Assembly: GCA_963760985.1 (NCBI GenBank)
Contig: CAVXFM010000009.1
Location: 1-64,000, forward strand
Length of the DNA: 64,000 nt
From: JACRDG01 sp963760985
Lineage (GTDB): Bacteria; Desulfobacterota; Desulfomonilia; Desulfomonilales; Desulfomonilaceae
Direction: 5' to 3'
In this document: positions 1 through 9,899 of the stretch, one piece after another
Layout: every line of letters begins with the position of its first letter
How positions within the stretch are numbered: the stretch's first letter is position 1
Position numbers and translations under genes: made by a program
The notes under the pieces: model-generated
The model's database searches: none
What the model was told of the DNA's origin: nothing
Seen by the model: the letters and a program-made list of their open reading frames with translations, nothing else

Positions 1-471
1 GGGACAAAGAAGAAGAAAAGCAAGAGCAAACCAGACCACTCGAAAAAGGATTCGAAGGAAACACCCACAGACAATGGCCAGAAAGAGAATACGGGGTCCG
101 TTGCCCCTGTAACGGTACCGTCCGCTGATAAGCGTGGGCCCCTTTCCGCAGAGCACTACAAGGTGCTGAGGGAGTTGGGCGGGTCCATTGAGGAGCACGT
201 GGCAACTGCCATTGATTTCTACCTGGAATCTTTGCGACCTGAATACAGGGGCTTCCCTATTGAGAAGACCCAAGACCGTGGAGCCGAAGATCATGGAGAC
301 TCCGAGAATAATGATGAAGAAATCTTAGATCCAGACAGTTACGACAGTGATGATCACGATGTCGATGAACTACCACAGAACGAGCAGGAGCATGAGGAAT
401 CCGACGAGGATGACGAGGACTGGGATGCCGACGAAGAATATTTCGATCCCGATGCATACGAACACCACTGA
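1..471 (+). CDS. Hypothetical protein, 5' end outside the window; acidic C-terminal tail
   Basis: The reading frame is open from the first base of the window, so the gene starts upstream; a GTG at 163 is only an internal candidate. The visible part begins with a Lys/Ser-rich basic stretch, then a short region around residues 50-75 (LSAEHYKVLRELGGSIEEHV) that resembles a ribbon-helix-helix type helix pair, then a very acidic tail rich in Asp, Glu and Ser ending in His-His. I do not recognise a family. The charge segregation would fit a nucleic-acid- or protein-binding accessory protein, but that is only inference. The next gene starts 163 bases downstream on the same strand. Confidence 0.55.
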   Translation, partial: GTKKKKSKSKPDHSKKDSKETPTDNGQKENTGSVAPVTVPSADKRGPLSAEHYKVLRELGGSIEEHVATAIDFYLESLRPEYRGFPIEKTQDRGAEDHGDSENNDEEILDPDSYDSDDHDVDELPQNEQEHEESDEDDEDWDADEEYFDPDAYEHH

Positions 472-634
472 GGTTTCACGATCCTTGACCTGACCTCATT
501 GAAGGCCCTTCGCGCCGTTACCTCCTGCGGCGAGGGGGCACAAGGCGGGTGTGTTCCCGCAAATCCCGACGTTTGATCGGGAAAAAATTGATGGAGGTGC
601 CCATGGTGAGAAAAGGGCATCGAGGAGATAAATT

Positions 635-1198
635 ATGAAGCAAATGAAATCACAACTAGAATTCCTTCAGCAACTGTATTTACTCAAAAGGACTGTGGAT
701 TCCGTTGCGGAGCGTGCTGAGATCTGGAGCCAAGACGACATGGCTCCGATTCCTTTTGGAAACCGACTGGACGGGAGTCCTCTCGCCCAGAAAACCGCTC
801 GACAATTAATTTACTGGTTGTGGGACACTGCCGAGACGTTGAGAGATTACGTAGGGCAGGACCTACGGTCACCCATTCAGATCGTCAAGGAGTTGGGACG
901 TGAAAGTCTGAAAACACCACCAGGGAGTGACAATCTGGCCCCTTCTGCTTCGAGTTTCCAATCCCTGGGCCTGGAGGAATTAAACCTCGCTGCAGCAATT
1001 TTTTCCGAGATCCTCGACGATATCTTCGAAGATCTCTTTCTTGAACTGCCTTGCCCTCACACCGAGTGTATTCCAGATCCCATTATTCGGGACCTCAGAC
1101 TACTCCACGGGAAGATTGAAGAGAGGTTCCACTGGCTCGGGGAAATCTTCAATGACCTTAGACCGGAGTTTCCGGGAATTGGCGACACAAAGCTGTAA
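635..1198 (+). CDS. Hypothetical protein, 187 aa
   Basis: An ATG ORF preceded by a GAGGAGATAA purine-rich stretch that serves as a ribosome binding site. The protein is mostly helical by composition, acidic, and has no signal peptide or obvious membrane segment. It contains no motif that I recognise. It follows the acidic-tail gene on the same strand and may share its transcript. The IS1634-type transposase begins about 100 bases after its stop, so the insertion lies just behind this gene rather than inside it. Confidence 0.5.
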   Translation: MKQMKSQLEFLQQLYLLKRTVDSVAERAEIWSQDDMAPIPFGNRLDGSPLAQKTARQLIYWLWDTAETLRDYVGQDLRSPIQIVKELGRESLKTPPGSDNLAPSASSFQSLGLEELNLAAAIFSEILDDIFEDLFLELPCPHTECIPDPIIRDLRLLHGKIEERFHWLGEIFNDLRPEFPGIGDTKL

Positions 1199-1301
1199 CG
1201 CTTGGGAATTCTAGGCAAAACCGCCCGCTAGTGTGTGCCTCTAACATTATATGACACATTTAGTTTGACAGCAAGAGCATTACTGTGGTAGATGCCTCTG
1301 C

Positions 1302-2952
1302 ATGAGCTACCTGCAGAAAAGGAACATTCGGGGACACCTACTACTATTACACCGTGACCAAAAGGATCGAAGGCAAATCCGCCAAGATCCAGCAGGTCTA
1401 TCTGGGGACTCCGGATCAGATCTTCGAGAAGTGCTCGGCCGCTCAAGAACCGGGACTGCCGGTCAAGACCTCTCACCTGGATTTCGGGCTCGCCGCGGCT
1501 CTTTACCAGCAGGCTCTGGAGCAGGGAGTTATCCCTCTGATCAACGCGTACGCTTGTGCCACCTCCGCGTATCTTGACGTGGGCCAGTATCTGGTGCTCG
1601 CGGCCATCAACCGGGTCTGTGAGCCTAAAAGTAAGAACGGAATCGGCGCATGGTACAAGAAGAGCATGCTTCCCAGTCTGTTCACGATTCCTGTGAGCTC
1701 GGCCACGGGACAGAGATTCTGGGACGCGATGGACCGTCTGCCTGTGGAAGCGATTCCCCGCATCGAAGAGGGCCTGTGGGCGAACACTCTTCAGCGGTTC
1801 TCCGTCCCGCTGGATTGGCTCATCTACGATACCACCGATTTCTTCAGTTACTTGGCCGAGCAGACTCCATCCGAGGTCAACGAGAAAGGTCATAACAAAG
1901 CCTTTCGCCATCATCTACGTCAGGTAGGCCTGGCAGCTTCCGTGGTCAGGGGGCTCGGCCTGCCGCTTATCCACGAGCTCTACGGAGGCTCCCAAAACGA
2001 CGCAACACTCTTCCCCACTGCCATATCTCGGACCATCGAGAGAGTCCGGGCACTTTCGGATGGACATGTGGAGAGCCTTACCGTCGTGTTCGACAAGGGG
2101 AACAACTCCTGTGCGAATATTGCGGGTCTGGGCCGCGAAGGGATTCATTTCATCGGCAGCCTTTCTCCCAGCCATTACCCGGAACTGTGCTCCATACGCC
2201 TGTCCCGTTACACACCCGAGACGCTGGGAAACGGGAGAGAGATCCTCGCATTCGATACGAGGACCAAGGCCTTCGACCGATCCATCAGGGTGGTGCTCAT
2301 GTACAACGGGGCCACCGCGAGGAAGAAGGAGCGACGCTTTCAGAAGGATCTTGGGAGAGCATTGGCCGACCTCAACCAGGTTCGCTGGGCGAAGGTCAAA
2401 GACCCTGAAGCCAAGATCCGGGAGGTGGTAAAGCCCAAGCTGCCGGCGTACCTGTTCAAAACCGAAGGCGTCGGCGCCAATCTCAAGGTGGGTCTCGATC
2501 AGAGAGCAGTGAAGAAATACATGAATCGCTTTGGAAAGATTCTCGTCTTCACGGATCGTACCGACCTGACCGCTCTGGAAGTGGCTCAAGCCTACACCGA
2601 TCGCAATGAGGTCGAGCAGCTCTTCGGAGAGATGAACGACCCGATGACGGTACCTTTCCAACCGGTGCGCCACTGGACAGACCAGAAGATCGTGGTGCAT
2701 GCCTTCATCTGCATCCTGGGACTGCTCTTGCTTAAGCTTCTCCAACGCAGGCTTAAGGAGAAGGGCATCACCCTGAGCCTGGAGCTCATCGAGGACGAAC
2801 TGTCCTGCGTGCAGTTGGGACTCTGGATAACCCGTTCAGGAAAACTCTTCAAGATCATCTCCGACCAATCCAAGCTCCAGGCGAAGATGTATGACATCCT
2901 TTCACTTCAAAATGTAGCAGCAATGTTAGGGGTTCAGCCCAACTCATCCTAG
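1302..2952 (+). CDS. IS1634-family DDE transposase, with a frameshift at the N-terminus
   Basis: The ORF from GTG 1354 encodes 532 residues typical of IS1634-type transposases: a first Asp in LIYDTTDFF, a second in VVFDKGNNS, and a late Glu in the RNEVEQLFGEMND region, giving a DDE catalytic triad. The natural start is probably ATG 1302 (MSYLQK...). That frame joins the main frame, which upstream of GTG 1354 reads GTFGDTYYYYTVTKR, only if one base of the AAAA run near 1317-1320 is removed, so either this copy is frameshifted or the base is a sequencing indel. Element ends are uncertain: AAACCGC near 1217 and GCGGTTT near 2975-2981 could be terminal inverted repeats, but no target duplication was found. 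The large antisense ORFs are shadows. Confidence 0.85.
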
Positions 2953-3035
2953 TCTTCTGATATCACGTATGATAACGCGGTTTGTTTACTGTTCCGGCGG
3001 AAATCCCGTCATAGGTGTCCGTATGTATCGGCAGG

Positions 3036-4739
3036 TCAGGCAATAACGATCTCCCTGTGCAGGCGGGAATGCGCCATCTGATATGCTCTGTACGCGGCAT
3101 TGTACAGCATAAGCGCCACTATGACCCCGAAGAAGATGGCCATGCGCTTGGAGGGATGCTCAGTCGACACGTAACGCACGAATTCAAAGATAGGATAAGC
3201 AATAAAGAGCGCAGTGAAGGCCGAGCCGATGATTCCATAGCCCCAGAGTATCCACTTCTCTCTTCCTTTGGGCTCAGACTTTTCTCCTTCACTTTCGATT
3301 CCGAATAGGTCCGCGAGCTTACGCCCCAGAAACGCAAAGGACTTTTCTCGCAGCGTGGAGATGCCCGTCAGATCGGTGAGCACATAGTACCCATCCATCT
3401 TGATGAACGGAATAGTGTTAAGCACGGTCGAATAGAAGCAGAAAAACCCCATAAGAAACCATATACTGTGCTCCGGCGGAACATGTGCCTTGTGGAAATG
3501 CCATATCCAGAATGAGATCGACATCATGACCAGATTGAGTAACGGTCCGGCCACCGCTACGCCAATCCTTCTCCATTTGCTCCGGAAGGCCCACGCAGCG
3601 GAAACGTCTGCGAAAAAGATAAACATGGCCAAATAGAACATGAAGCCTATCCTGTGCACACTACCGCCGAAATGTTTACAGGTGAGCGCGTGGGCGAATT
3701 CGTGCATTACGGCAACCAAGGTCATCATCACGTATAATTCAATCAGGATCAGCGGGTTGTTATGAATAGCAAGGGCAGGTTTGGAAATGAAGTGGTGGAT
3801 TTCGGTAACTTCGTGTGACATGGGAATGAACCCGGAAAACGCAAACAGCACGACCAGCAGCATGGCACCTGGCCGGAATACCCGATGGACACGTTTGTAC
3901 AGGCCGTTCACCATGCTGTCAGCATGGGGCAAATTGAGACTGCGAAACGCAAATTTAGAACTGATATCAGATAGTTTGCCCAGAAAACCACGATGTTTCA
4001 CCTCCTGATCATGGCTTGCGAGCATGCCGGCATTCTCCAGAGAAGTGAAGATCATTGCTAAGTGTTCCGGACTCGTCAGCGAAATTTTGTCGATATACTC
4101 CATATAAATTTCGTAGAATGTGTGGGCTCCGTCGAGTCGCTCAATCACAAATGTGCCGCCGCCATTCAACAGTAATACTTTGCCGCTCTTCAGATCATGC
4201 AACACCGAGGAAACGGGGTCGCCTTTCTCGTCTCGCTCAATGTCTATCTTCACGTCCTCCTTGAGCTGAGACTTTAACCCCATCAACCAGTATTGACCGA
4301 CTTTTCCTTCGCTTCGTCTGTATAACCGCATTTCGAGGACACGGCGGTCAGCCTCATACCTGAAAAACACCCGGTCCATCTTTTCCTTGACCAGGTGGAG
4401 CCACAGTGAGTCCATAGCGATGCGCTCCCCCTGGTGTTCTCGGTTCTCAGAATCCTCGGAACGCGTCGGGTCAAGGAAGACATCCTTGTTATAAATGACC
4501 TCCACCACGCACGCTTCCTCTTGCAGACTCAATCTCAGGGTAAACTGCTCATCGATGTCATGGCTGAGACATCTCTTCACGAGTTCCGCACACACCTCCT
4601 CAGTGGCAGCAACGACTCGGTCCACGAGAGGTTGCGGGAATTCCGCGGCCACACAATAATCTGTCACCACTTGCTTAAGCGTCGGCAGCCAACACTCGTT
4701 GGGAGATAGTGTGACGCTCACGGGCCTTGGGTTGAGCAT
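3036..4739 (-). CDS. M50-family membrane metalloprotease with ATPase-like and PqqD-like N-terminal domains
   Basis: A three-part protein starting at ATG 4739, after AAAGGCGGAAAG. Residues about 1-110 resemble the histidine-kinase-like ATPase fold of anti-sigma factors (ATEEVCAELVKR...). Residues about 165-250 form a PqqD-like winged helix (VSSVLHDLKSGKV...). The C-terminal half has five or six membrane segments, the zinc motif HEFAH and the second M50 motif NTIPFIKMDGYY, so the catalytic residues are present. M50 proteins cut substrates within or near the membrane; beside RiPP genes this one is a candidate leader peptidase or export partner, with the PqqD-like part possibly binding the leader (inference). 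A paralogue at 22785-23836 is broken. The frame is open further upstream into a SagB remnant, so a fused longer product is possible. Confidence 0.8.
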   Translation of the reverse strand: MLNPRPVSVTLSPNECWLPTLKQVVTDYCVAAEFPQPLVDRVVAATEEVCAELVKRCLSHDIDEQFTLRLSLQEEACVVEVIYNKDVFLDPTRSEDSENREHQGERIAMDSLWLHLVKEKMDRVFFRYEADRRVLEMRLYRRSEGKVGQYWLMGLKSQLKEDVKIDIERDEKGDPVSSVLHDLKSGKVLLLNGGGTFVIERLDGAHTFYEIYMEYIDKISLTSPEHLAMIFTSLENAGMLASHDQEVKHRGFLGKLSDISSKFAFRSLNLPHADSMVNGLYKRVHRVFRPGAMLLVVLFAFSGFIPMSHEVTEIHHFISKPALAIHNNPLILIELYVMMTLVAVMHEFAHALTCKHFGGSVHRIGFMFYLAMFIFFADVSAAWAFRSKWRRIGVAVAGPLLNLVMMSISFWIWHFHKAHVPPEHSIWFLMGFFCFYSTVLNTIPFIKMDGYYVLTDLTGISTLREKSFAFLGRKLADLFGIESEGEKSEPKGREKWILWGYGIIGSAFTALFIAYPIFEFVRYVSTEHPSKRMAIFFGVIVALMLYNAAYRAYQMAHSRLHREIVIA

Positions 4740-4940
4740 CTTTCCGCCTTTCTCCGTCTCATCTCTTCCCCAGTATTGCCCCCAGGGTTTTTCTATGAAA
4801 AAATCACCGGTCAACGGTTCATCATAATAGCCGATTCCCGCTGCCTTGGCAAACAGTTCAGAGGTTCCCGAACCGATGCAGTGCGAGGCCGAATTCGTGG
4901 GAGTTACTCTGGGTGCAGGGTCTGACAGAGGCATCCTCAT
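4740..4940 (-). pseudogene. Remnant of a SagB-type dehydrogenase C-terminus, in frame with the M50 gene
   Basis: The upstream extension of the M50 frame encodes CIGSGTSELFAKAAGIGYYD and EPLTGDFFIEKPWG, which match the last 35 residues of the SagB-type dehydrogenase at 23947-25372 (CAIGAGDSDLFANTTGINYF and EPLIGEFVIG). Everything upstream of this point is missing, so a deletion removed most of the gene. The order SagB then M50 is the same as in the second cassette, which confirms common ancestry of the two. Here no stop codon separates the remnant from the M50 gene, whereas the second copy has a stop and a 110-base gap. Confidence 0.75.
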
Positions 4941-5153
4941 CCGCGTTCGTAGGCATGTAACCCCACTCCCTTTCAGCTGCTGAGCCTGATCCCGTGAGCC
5001 TCGTTGTCTACCCGATCATTCACGGCGTCAAACTCCATTGCGCAGGACAGCGCGACATGCTATTCTCACACTAATTTACTCGTGTAGTATCCGGCGGATT
5101 CCCCTGGTGCGTTTGGTCAACCAATTGAAATGCCTAGGAAAGGCTGCGACTTA

Positions 5154-6200
5154 ATGGACTGTTGCCTGGTGAGCATGCCGTACATGCCGATCGAAAGGCC
5201 GTCCCTGGCTCTTGGCATCTTACAGGCTGTTCTCCAGCACGGCGGCATCGCCGTTGCCACATTACACGCCAACATTCAATGGTGCGAAGAGATTGGTTTA
5301 CTCCGCTATGACTTTGCCCAGAGAGCCGGGAAGATGTTCGGAGAATGGACATTCGCCCAGGCGGCTTTCCCTGACTTCAATCCGGATGCGCTGGGCCACT
5401 ATGATGATCTCTTCGGAGAAGGGGCCTGCCGGAGCATTGGCATCAGTCCATCGGACCTTGCAACCGTGTTGGCGGTTGGCGAAGTGCGGCTTCCGTCTTC
5501 ATAGACGAAGCTGCTTCCAGAATCGTTGCTCGTAGACCACGTATAGTCGGTTGTTCTTCTTCCTTTTACGCCCATGTGTCTTCTCTGGCACTTCTGAAGA
5601 GGATTCGCCAAATCGACCCCAGCATTGTTACCATGCTTGGCGCAGCTAACTGCGAATCAGTGATGGGACTGACTACCCATGAAAAGTTCCCGTGGGTCGA
5701 TTATGTGGTTTCGGGTGAAGCGGATGACATTGTCGTCGACCAGGTACACGGTATGCTCGACGAGGGACGTGACCTAGGTCCGGAACGGCTACCCGTAGGC
5801 GTTATCGCACCTGTCCACAGGGACTCGGGGTACACCGGTCTGAGGGACCATCCTCCCCGCGCGGTGAGCTATTCCTTCCAATTTAACCCTATCCCCAACT
5901 ACGACGACTATTTTTCTGCTCTCAAGGCTGCCCCGGTACTCGGTGAGATCGTTCAGCCCGGCCTCCCCATAGAAGGCTCCAGGGGATGCTGGTGGGGGGA
6001 ACGGAAGCATTGCGCGTTTTGTTCGCTCAACGGCGCTTCGAGAACATACCGAGCCAAGCCACCGTCGAAAATAGAGGACGAGATAGAAGGTCTTAATAGA
6101 CGCTATGATGTGGAGTGGTTCGGTTTGGTGGACAACATCATAAACATGACCTGGGCCAAGAGCCTTTTTCCCACGCTGGCCGAACGGACTCCGCCCCACC
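5154..6200 (+). pseudogene. RiPP-maturation radical SAM protein, 5' fragment (frameshifted, 3' end lost)
   Basis: Closely related to the intact gene at 14580-16550. It has the same start (MDCCLVSMPYMPIERPSLAL), a B12-binding-type N-terminal domain (VDYVVSGEAD), and the cluster motif GCWWGERKHCAFC, a Cys-x7-Cys-x2-Cys spacing typical of this RiPP radical SAM group. A frameshift lies near 5485: the frame ending at 5504 gives way to another that contains FIDEAASRIV and the VGCSS motif. Similarity stops after DNIINMTWAKSLFPTLAE near 6185, where the sequence jumps into the middle of a second paralogue. The start is ATG 5154 by comparison with the intact copy; an upstream ATG at 5130 is also in frame. 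Confidence 0.85.
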
Positions 6201-7206
6201 GCGCGCGACCAGCAGATCCCTGGACGAGCTGCCAGTTCCCAGCTATGACGAGTACTTCTCAGCTCTGGAAGCAGCACCCACGCTGAGCTACGTTGTAAGG
6301 CCGGGACTCCCTATTGAAGGTTCCAGAGGATGTTGGTGGGGAGAGCACAATCAATGCTCTTTTTGCGGGATGAGTGAAGAATCGCGCACTTACCGAACCA
6401 AGTCCTCTCGAAAGTTGCTGGAGGAAATGGACGAGCTCCGAGCCCATCACTGATTGGACAACTTCGGGTTTGTCGACATGATTCTCAATCCGGCTTTCTT
6501 CCGAGACTTCCTCCCGGTAATGGAAGAGGATGATAGATCGTGTGCCCTCAGCTTCGAGACAACTCCATCCATTTCAGCGGAACAGGTAGGAATTATGGCA
6601 AGGGCTGGAGTCACCTGTGTTCAACCAGGCGTCGAGAGTCTGGATCCGAGCGTCCTTACGCGCCTTAACAAGGGGTCCAAAGCCTGGCAGAATGTGCGGT
6701 TCCTGAGGTGGTGCAGACATTACGGAATCCACGCGAGCTGGCTTCTGCTTGTGGATATTCCGGGAGAAGATGAGGGGTGGTATGCCCGCACTGCGCAGAT
6801 CCTTCCACTGATCCATCATCTTCAGCCTCCGAAAGCGATCAATCCCATACTACTGTCGCGTTTCAGCACCTACCACAAGAATTCCGCGACATACGATCTG
6901 CGTCTTTCTCCTGCCTCGCCTTATTTCTGCATTTATCCCCTACCAGAAGAGCGGCTGATTGAGCTTTGCTATTTCTTCCCGAATGCCGGGTCGCCAGAAT
7001 CACACGAGGCGGGACGAATCAAAGAGGTACACAAAGAAAAGCAGGCATTGATCGACGCTGTTTCGGAGTGGATTCGTCTCTTTGACTCGGACGTGCCACC
7101 CATGATGGAAGTCCACGACACCGGAAACGAAATCATCATAAAGGACACCCGTTCCGTGGCCTCGGAGGAGACACTGATTCTCGTCGGCTTGGAACGAGAG
7201 ATTTAT
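6201..7206 (+). pseudogene. RiPP-maturation radical SAM protein, 3' fragment with an internal stop
   Basis: This begins in the inter-domain linker (PPRATSRSLDELPVPSYDEY) and repeats the cluster motif as GCWWGEHNQCSFC, so it is a different paralogue from the fragment before it. An in-frame TGA at 6451-6453 sits where the intact relative has an ordinary residue just before the NQFGF segment (here DNFGFVDMILNP); GGA to TGA would explain it. The rest follows the intact homologue through VQPGVESLDP and LLVDIPGEDE to about LEREIY near 7206. There the sequence turns into the reverse complement of a third radical SAM gene. Both ends are therefore rearrangement junctions. Confidence 0.85.
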
Positions 7207-7936
7207 AGTCGCCATAGTCCGGGATGCTCACGTCGTCGAGATCAGGCACGGGAGAGCACTCGATCACCCTCTCCGTTGGCAACACGCATCTCTTGCAGAA
7301 GTCTTCCGCGAACCGGGGGAAAGCGAAATCCGCCTCTCCAGAAAATATAAAGTCAGTCACCCCGCACGCCTTTCCAATAGCTTCCCCCATGGGAGAGATG
7401 GCGTACGGACCGCCCATGACGGTAATCAGTTCAGCAGCAGCCTCCTTGAGACGTCGAGCAAGCGCTATGGTTCCTGCCAGGTGACCATATGAGGCCGTGA
7501 AACCGACGACAGTCGGCGAGTTCCCGATAATATCAGCACACACTTTATCGAGAAATTCAGGAATCGCGTCGAGACACCGGTCGACCTCGTGCCGCAGCTC
7601 TCCGAGTTCGAGACTAACCGCATGGGTTCCCACGAATGCCCTTTTGCGCTGATGGGATTCCAGAATCCTGGCGATGTCTTCCCCGGCTTTCTCTGGCGCA
7701 AGACCTCCCGGTCTGGCCCAGCGGCTGAAAAGCGCCTCTCCTATCGTTCCTCCTCCTGGAATCTCCATTCCTGCAAAGTACCCATAGGCCGTTGTGCCGA
7801 TGAGTGATGCGAACACGATGTTGGCGTAGTACACTTTCGCTGATATGCCTTTATCCCGTAATTGTGGAACAAGGACACTCGGTCCAACCAGATGTCCGAC
7901 GAGAGCGGCAAAAGGCGGGACTATCAGGTACTACAT
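7207..7936 (-). pseudogene. RiPP-maturation radical SAM protein, N-terminal B12-binding part only; start codon followed by TAG
   Basis: Read on the minus strand, the frame gives an initial ATG at 7936, then an immediate TAG, then YLIVPPFAALVGHLVGPSVL and the typical N-terminal domain of a cobalamin-binding radical SAM protein, including VYYANIVFASLIG, the ITVMGGPYA loop and DFIFSGEADFAFP. Homology stops at SIPDYGDY near 7210, before the iron-sulfur motif, so no catalytic part remains. The second codon was probably AAG (Lys). The ORF can still start at GTG 7834. The third radical SAM fragment in a row, it lies in inverted orientation to the two before it. Confidence 0.75.
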
Positions 7937-8387
7937 CGTGATTCACGCAAGATCCCCACGGCGAGACAAGCGTTCGCAGAATAGGGAATTTGACAATTCC
8001 CCTAGAAAATTCATTATAGGGTTTTTCAGATGAAGTTCAATGGCCCCGCGGCTGGGGAACCGTGTGATCGCAACTCCTCCGGTGTCCGAGTGAGGCATCA
8101 CATACTCGACAACCGTGCAGCGTGTTTGGCTGGAGCATGGGGCCATAGAAGTGTGACTGAACTGAGGGGCTTCCGGGGGCGCAACTTGACGGGCGACACG
8201 TCGGGAGACGCAGGTCTCTCATGTCGGAGACAGCGCCAATTGATCGCTGCGGAGCGCCAGGTGAGCGTTACCGAAAATTGAACCTGCACAAGCTCCATGT
8301 AGGAGAACGGACTCTCCTGGAATTCCCCGTGAAAAACAAACCTTCATCCAAACCTCTAGACCGAGAGGCAGCGAAACGGGAGGGACC
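7937..8387. other. Gene-free stretch
   Basis: About 450 bases between an inverted radical SAM fragment and the first precursor peptide. Only short unconvincing ORFs occur. No promoter, terminator or repeat stood out. Confidence 0.5.
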
Positions 8388-8703
8388 TACACATTGCACA
8401 AGCTGCACACACCGGCCTGCACTCTCTCGCATAACTCCTCCATCGAGCCGTCGAGATCGCGAGGTTTCGCCGGGAGCGTCAGGTTGATTTCGTTTTCCCC
8501 GGCTTCGCTGATGTCAAGCCTGCTGTTCTCCGGTCCCCGGCTTCGCTGATGTTGAGTTTGATGTTCTCAGGGAATTCAATGCCTTCGGCCTTTAACGTCG
8601 CCCTGGGATCAGCGAGCAGATCCCTCTTGAATTCCTCATCAGCCCAAGCGCGAGCGACGACTTTCGCCCATTCCCTCTGTTTACCCTGGAGAGCTTCGTG
8701 CAC
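8388..8703 (-). pseudogene. NHLP-leader RiPP precursor 1, disrupted by a 38-bp duplication
   Basis: The start ATG 8703 opens a typical leader: QREWAKVVARAWADEEFKRD, then LLADPRATLKAEGIEFPENI, the nitrile-hydratase-alpha-like NHLP fold used as a leader in proteusin-type RiPPs. An 18-bp sequence occurs twice, at 8497-8514 and 8535-8552, offset by 38 bases, so a 38-bp tandem duplication shifts the frame. Ignoring it, the second repeat continues as ENEINLTLPAKPRDLDGSME, then ELCERVQAGVCSLCNV and TAG at 8388. The two Cys close to the end would be the modification targets. As it stands, translation gives a nonsense tail ending at 8479. The peptide lies between radical SAM remnants and a methyltransferase. 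Confidence 0.8.
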
Positions 8704-8981
8704 GGGGTGACCTCCTTCCGCGATAAGTCTTGCACACGATCTGAGCTTGACTTTGAACTGTGATAATCAGAATACTAATTCCCTCATTACCCGTCAAGTA
8801 GTCGTGTATCAATGAAAATGGGCAAATGGAGTCGGCCGTTCGGTCCGAATAATTTGGGCAATCATGCCTCCTGTGCCATCTGTGATGCGAGGAATGGCTG
8901 AAATGAGACGGTATCATGTGAAATCCGACGTCGAACTGACGAATGAAAAGCTCTTCCACCCCATAGCCGAGAGGAGGCCAG

Positions 8982-9783
8982 ATGAAGGTTTCAATCGAAG
9001 CTCTGACACCTCACCAGAAGACCGCTCTCGTGCCCCTGTATCAGAGAGCCAAGGAATCCCGACAGGCAGACAGCAAGTTCAGAGACCCTCTGGCAGAAGA
9101 AATGGTCGCTCGGATCGACTATGATTTCGGTGAGGTGGACGCCGATCTTGCTGGCCGGCAAGCCACTGCAATCAGGACCGAAGTGTTCGACCGTGAAACA
9201 GCCGCATTCGTAAGAAGGGTACCAAACGCGACGATAGTAAATCTGGGCGCGGGGCTGGACACCCGCTTCTTCCGAGTGGACAACGGGACGATCCGCTGGT
9301 TTGACATCGACCTGCCGGAGATGATTGATCTTCGGAGACGATTCATTTCGGAATCTGAGCGCTTGTGCTTCATGGCGAGGTCCATTCTGGACTTCGAATG
9401 GATGGACGTGCTTCCACAAAGTTCACCGATTCTTTTTGTCGCCGAGGGGGTTCTCGTTTATTTCGAGGAGACTGATGTGCGGGCCCTCTTCAGGTATATT
9501 GTAGATCGATGCGACGAAGCAGAAGGTACTCTTTGACGTGGGCAGTCCCATGCTTTTGGACCTGAGAGTTCCCGGGATCGATCCACACCTCACGCCTTTC
9601 AGGTGGGGCCTATCGAGCCTTTGGGAATTGGAACAGTGGGATCCTCGTATTAGGGTATTGGGCTCGTGGCATTTTGAGGACCTGATGGGAGAAGACCTCA
9701 AGGTGCTCGCAGACATGTTCGGCATGATGCTGAGGCCGGATGGCAAGATCGGGCGCATCCTCATTGGGGGAAGACGAACCTGA
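8982..9783 (+). pseudogene. SAM-dependent methyltransferase, LCMT/Ppm1-like, one frameshift
   Basis: The start ATG 8982 follows a strong GAGAGGAGGCCAG ribosome site. The protein has the LCMT-type SAM-binding motif VNLGAGLDTRFFRVDNG, the motif WFDIDLPE, and ILFVAEGVLVYFEE. The first frame stops at 9536; the continuation (KVLFDVGSPMLLDLRVPGID to 9783) is one base off. The paralogue at 22215 reads AELLLDARSP here, so removing one G of the GG near 9526-9528 restores the protein to about 267 residues, a normal family length. The family methylates carboxylates or other O/N groups with SAM. In this setting it would be a RiPP tailoring enzyme, for example acting on a peptide C-terminus (inference). 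Confidence 0.8.
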
Positions 9784-9899
9784 ATTCTCCTGCGCACCCT
9801 CGATGGTTGCCAGCCGGCGTTTGTCTTAAAGAAAGGGCCACGCTCAATGCACGGGATTGGTCGTGCGGCTACGCTTTCTCTCACAAGGCCAAAACGTTT

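Noticed and set aside
1228..1914. A 228-codon minus-strand frame
   Set aside because: Shadow of the IS1634 transposase.
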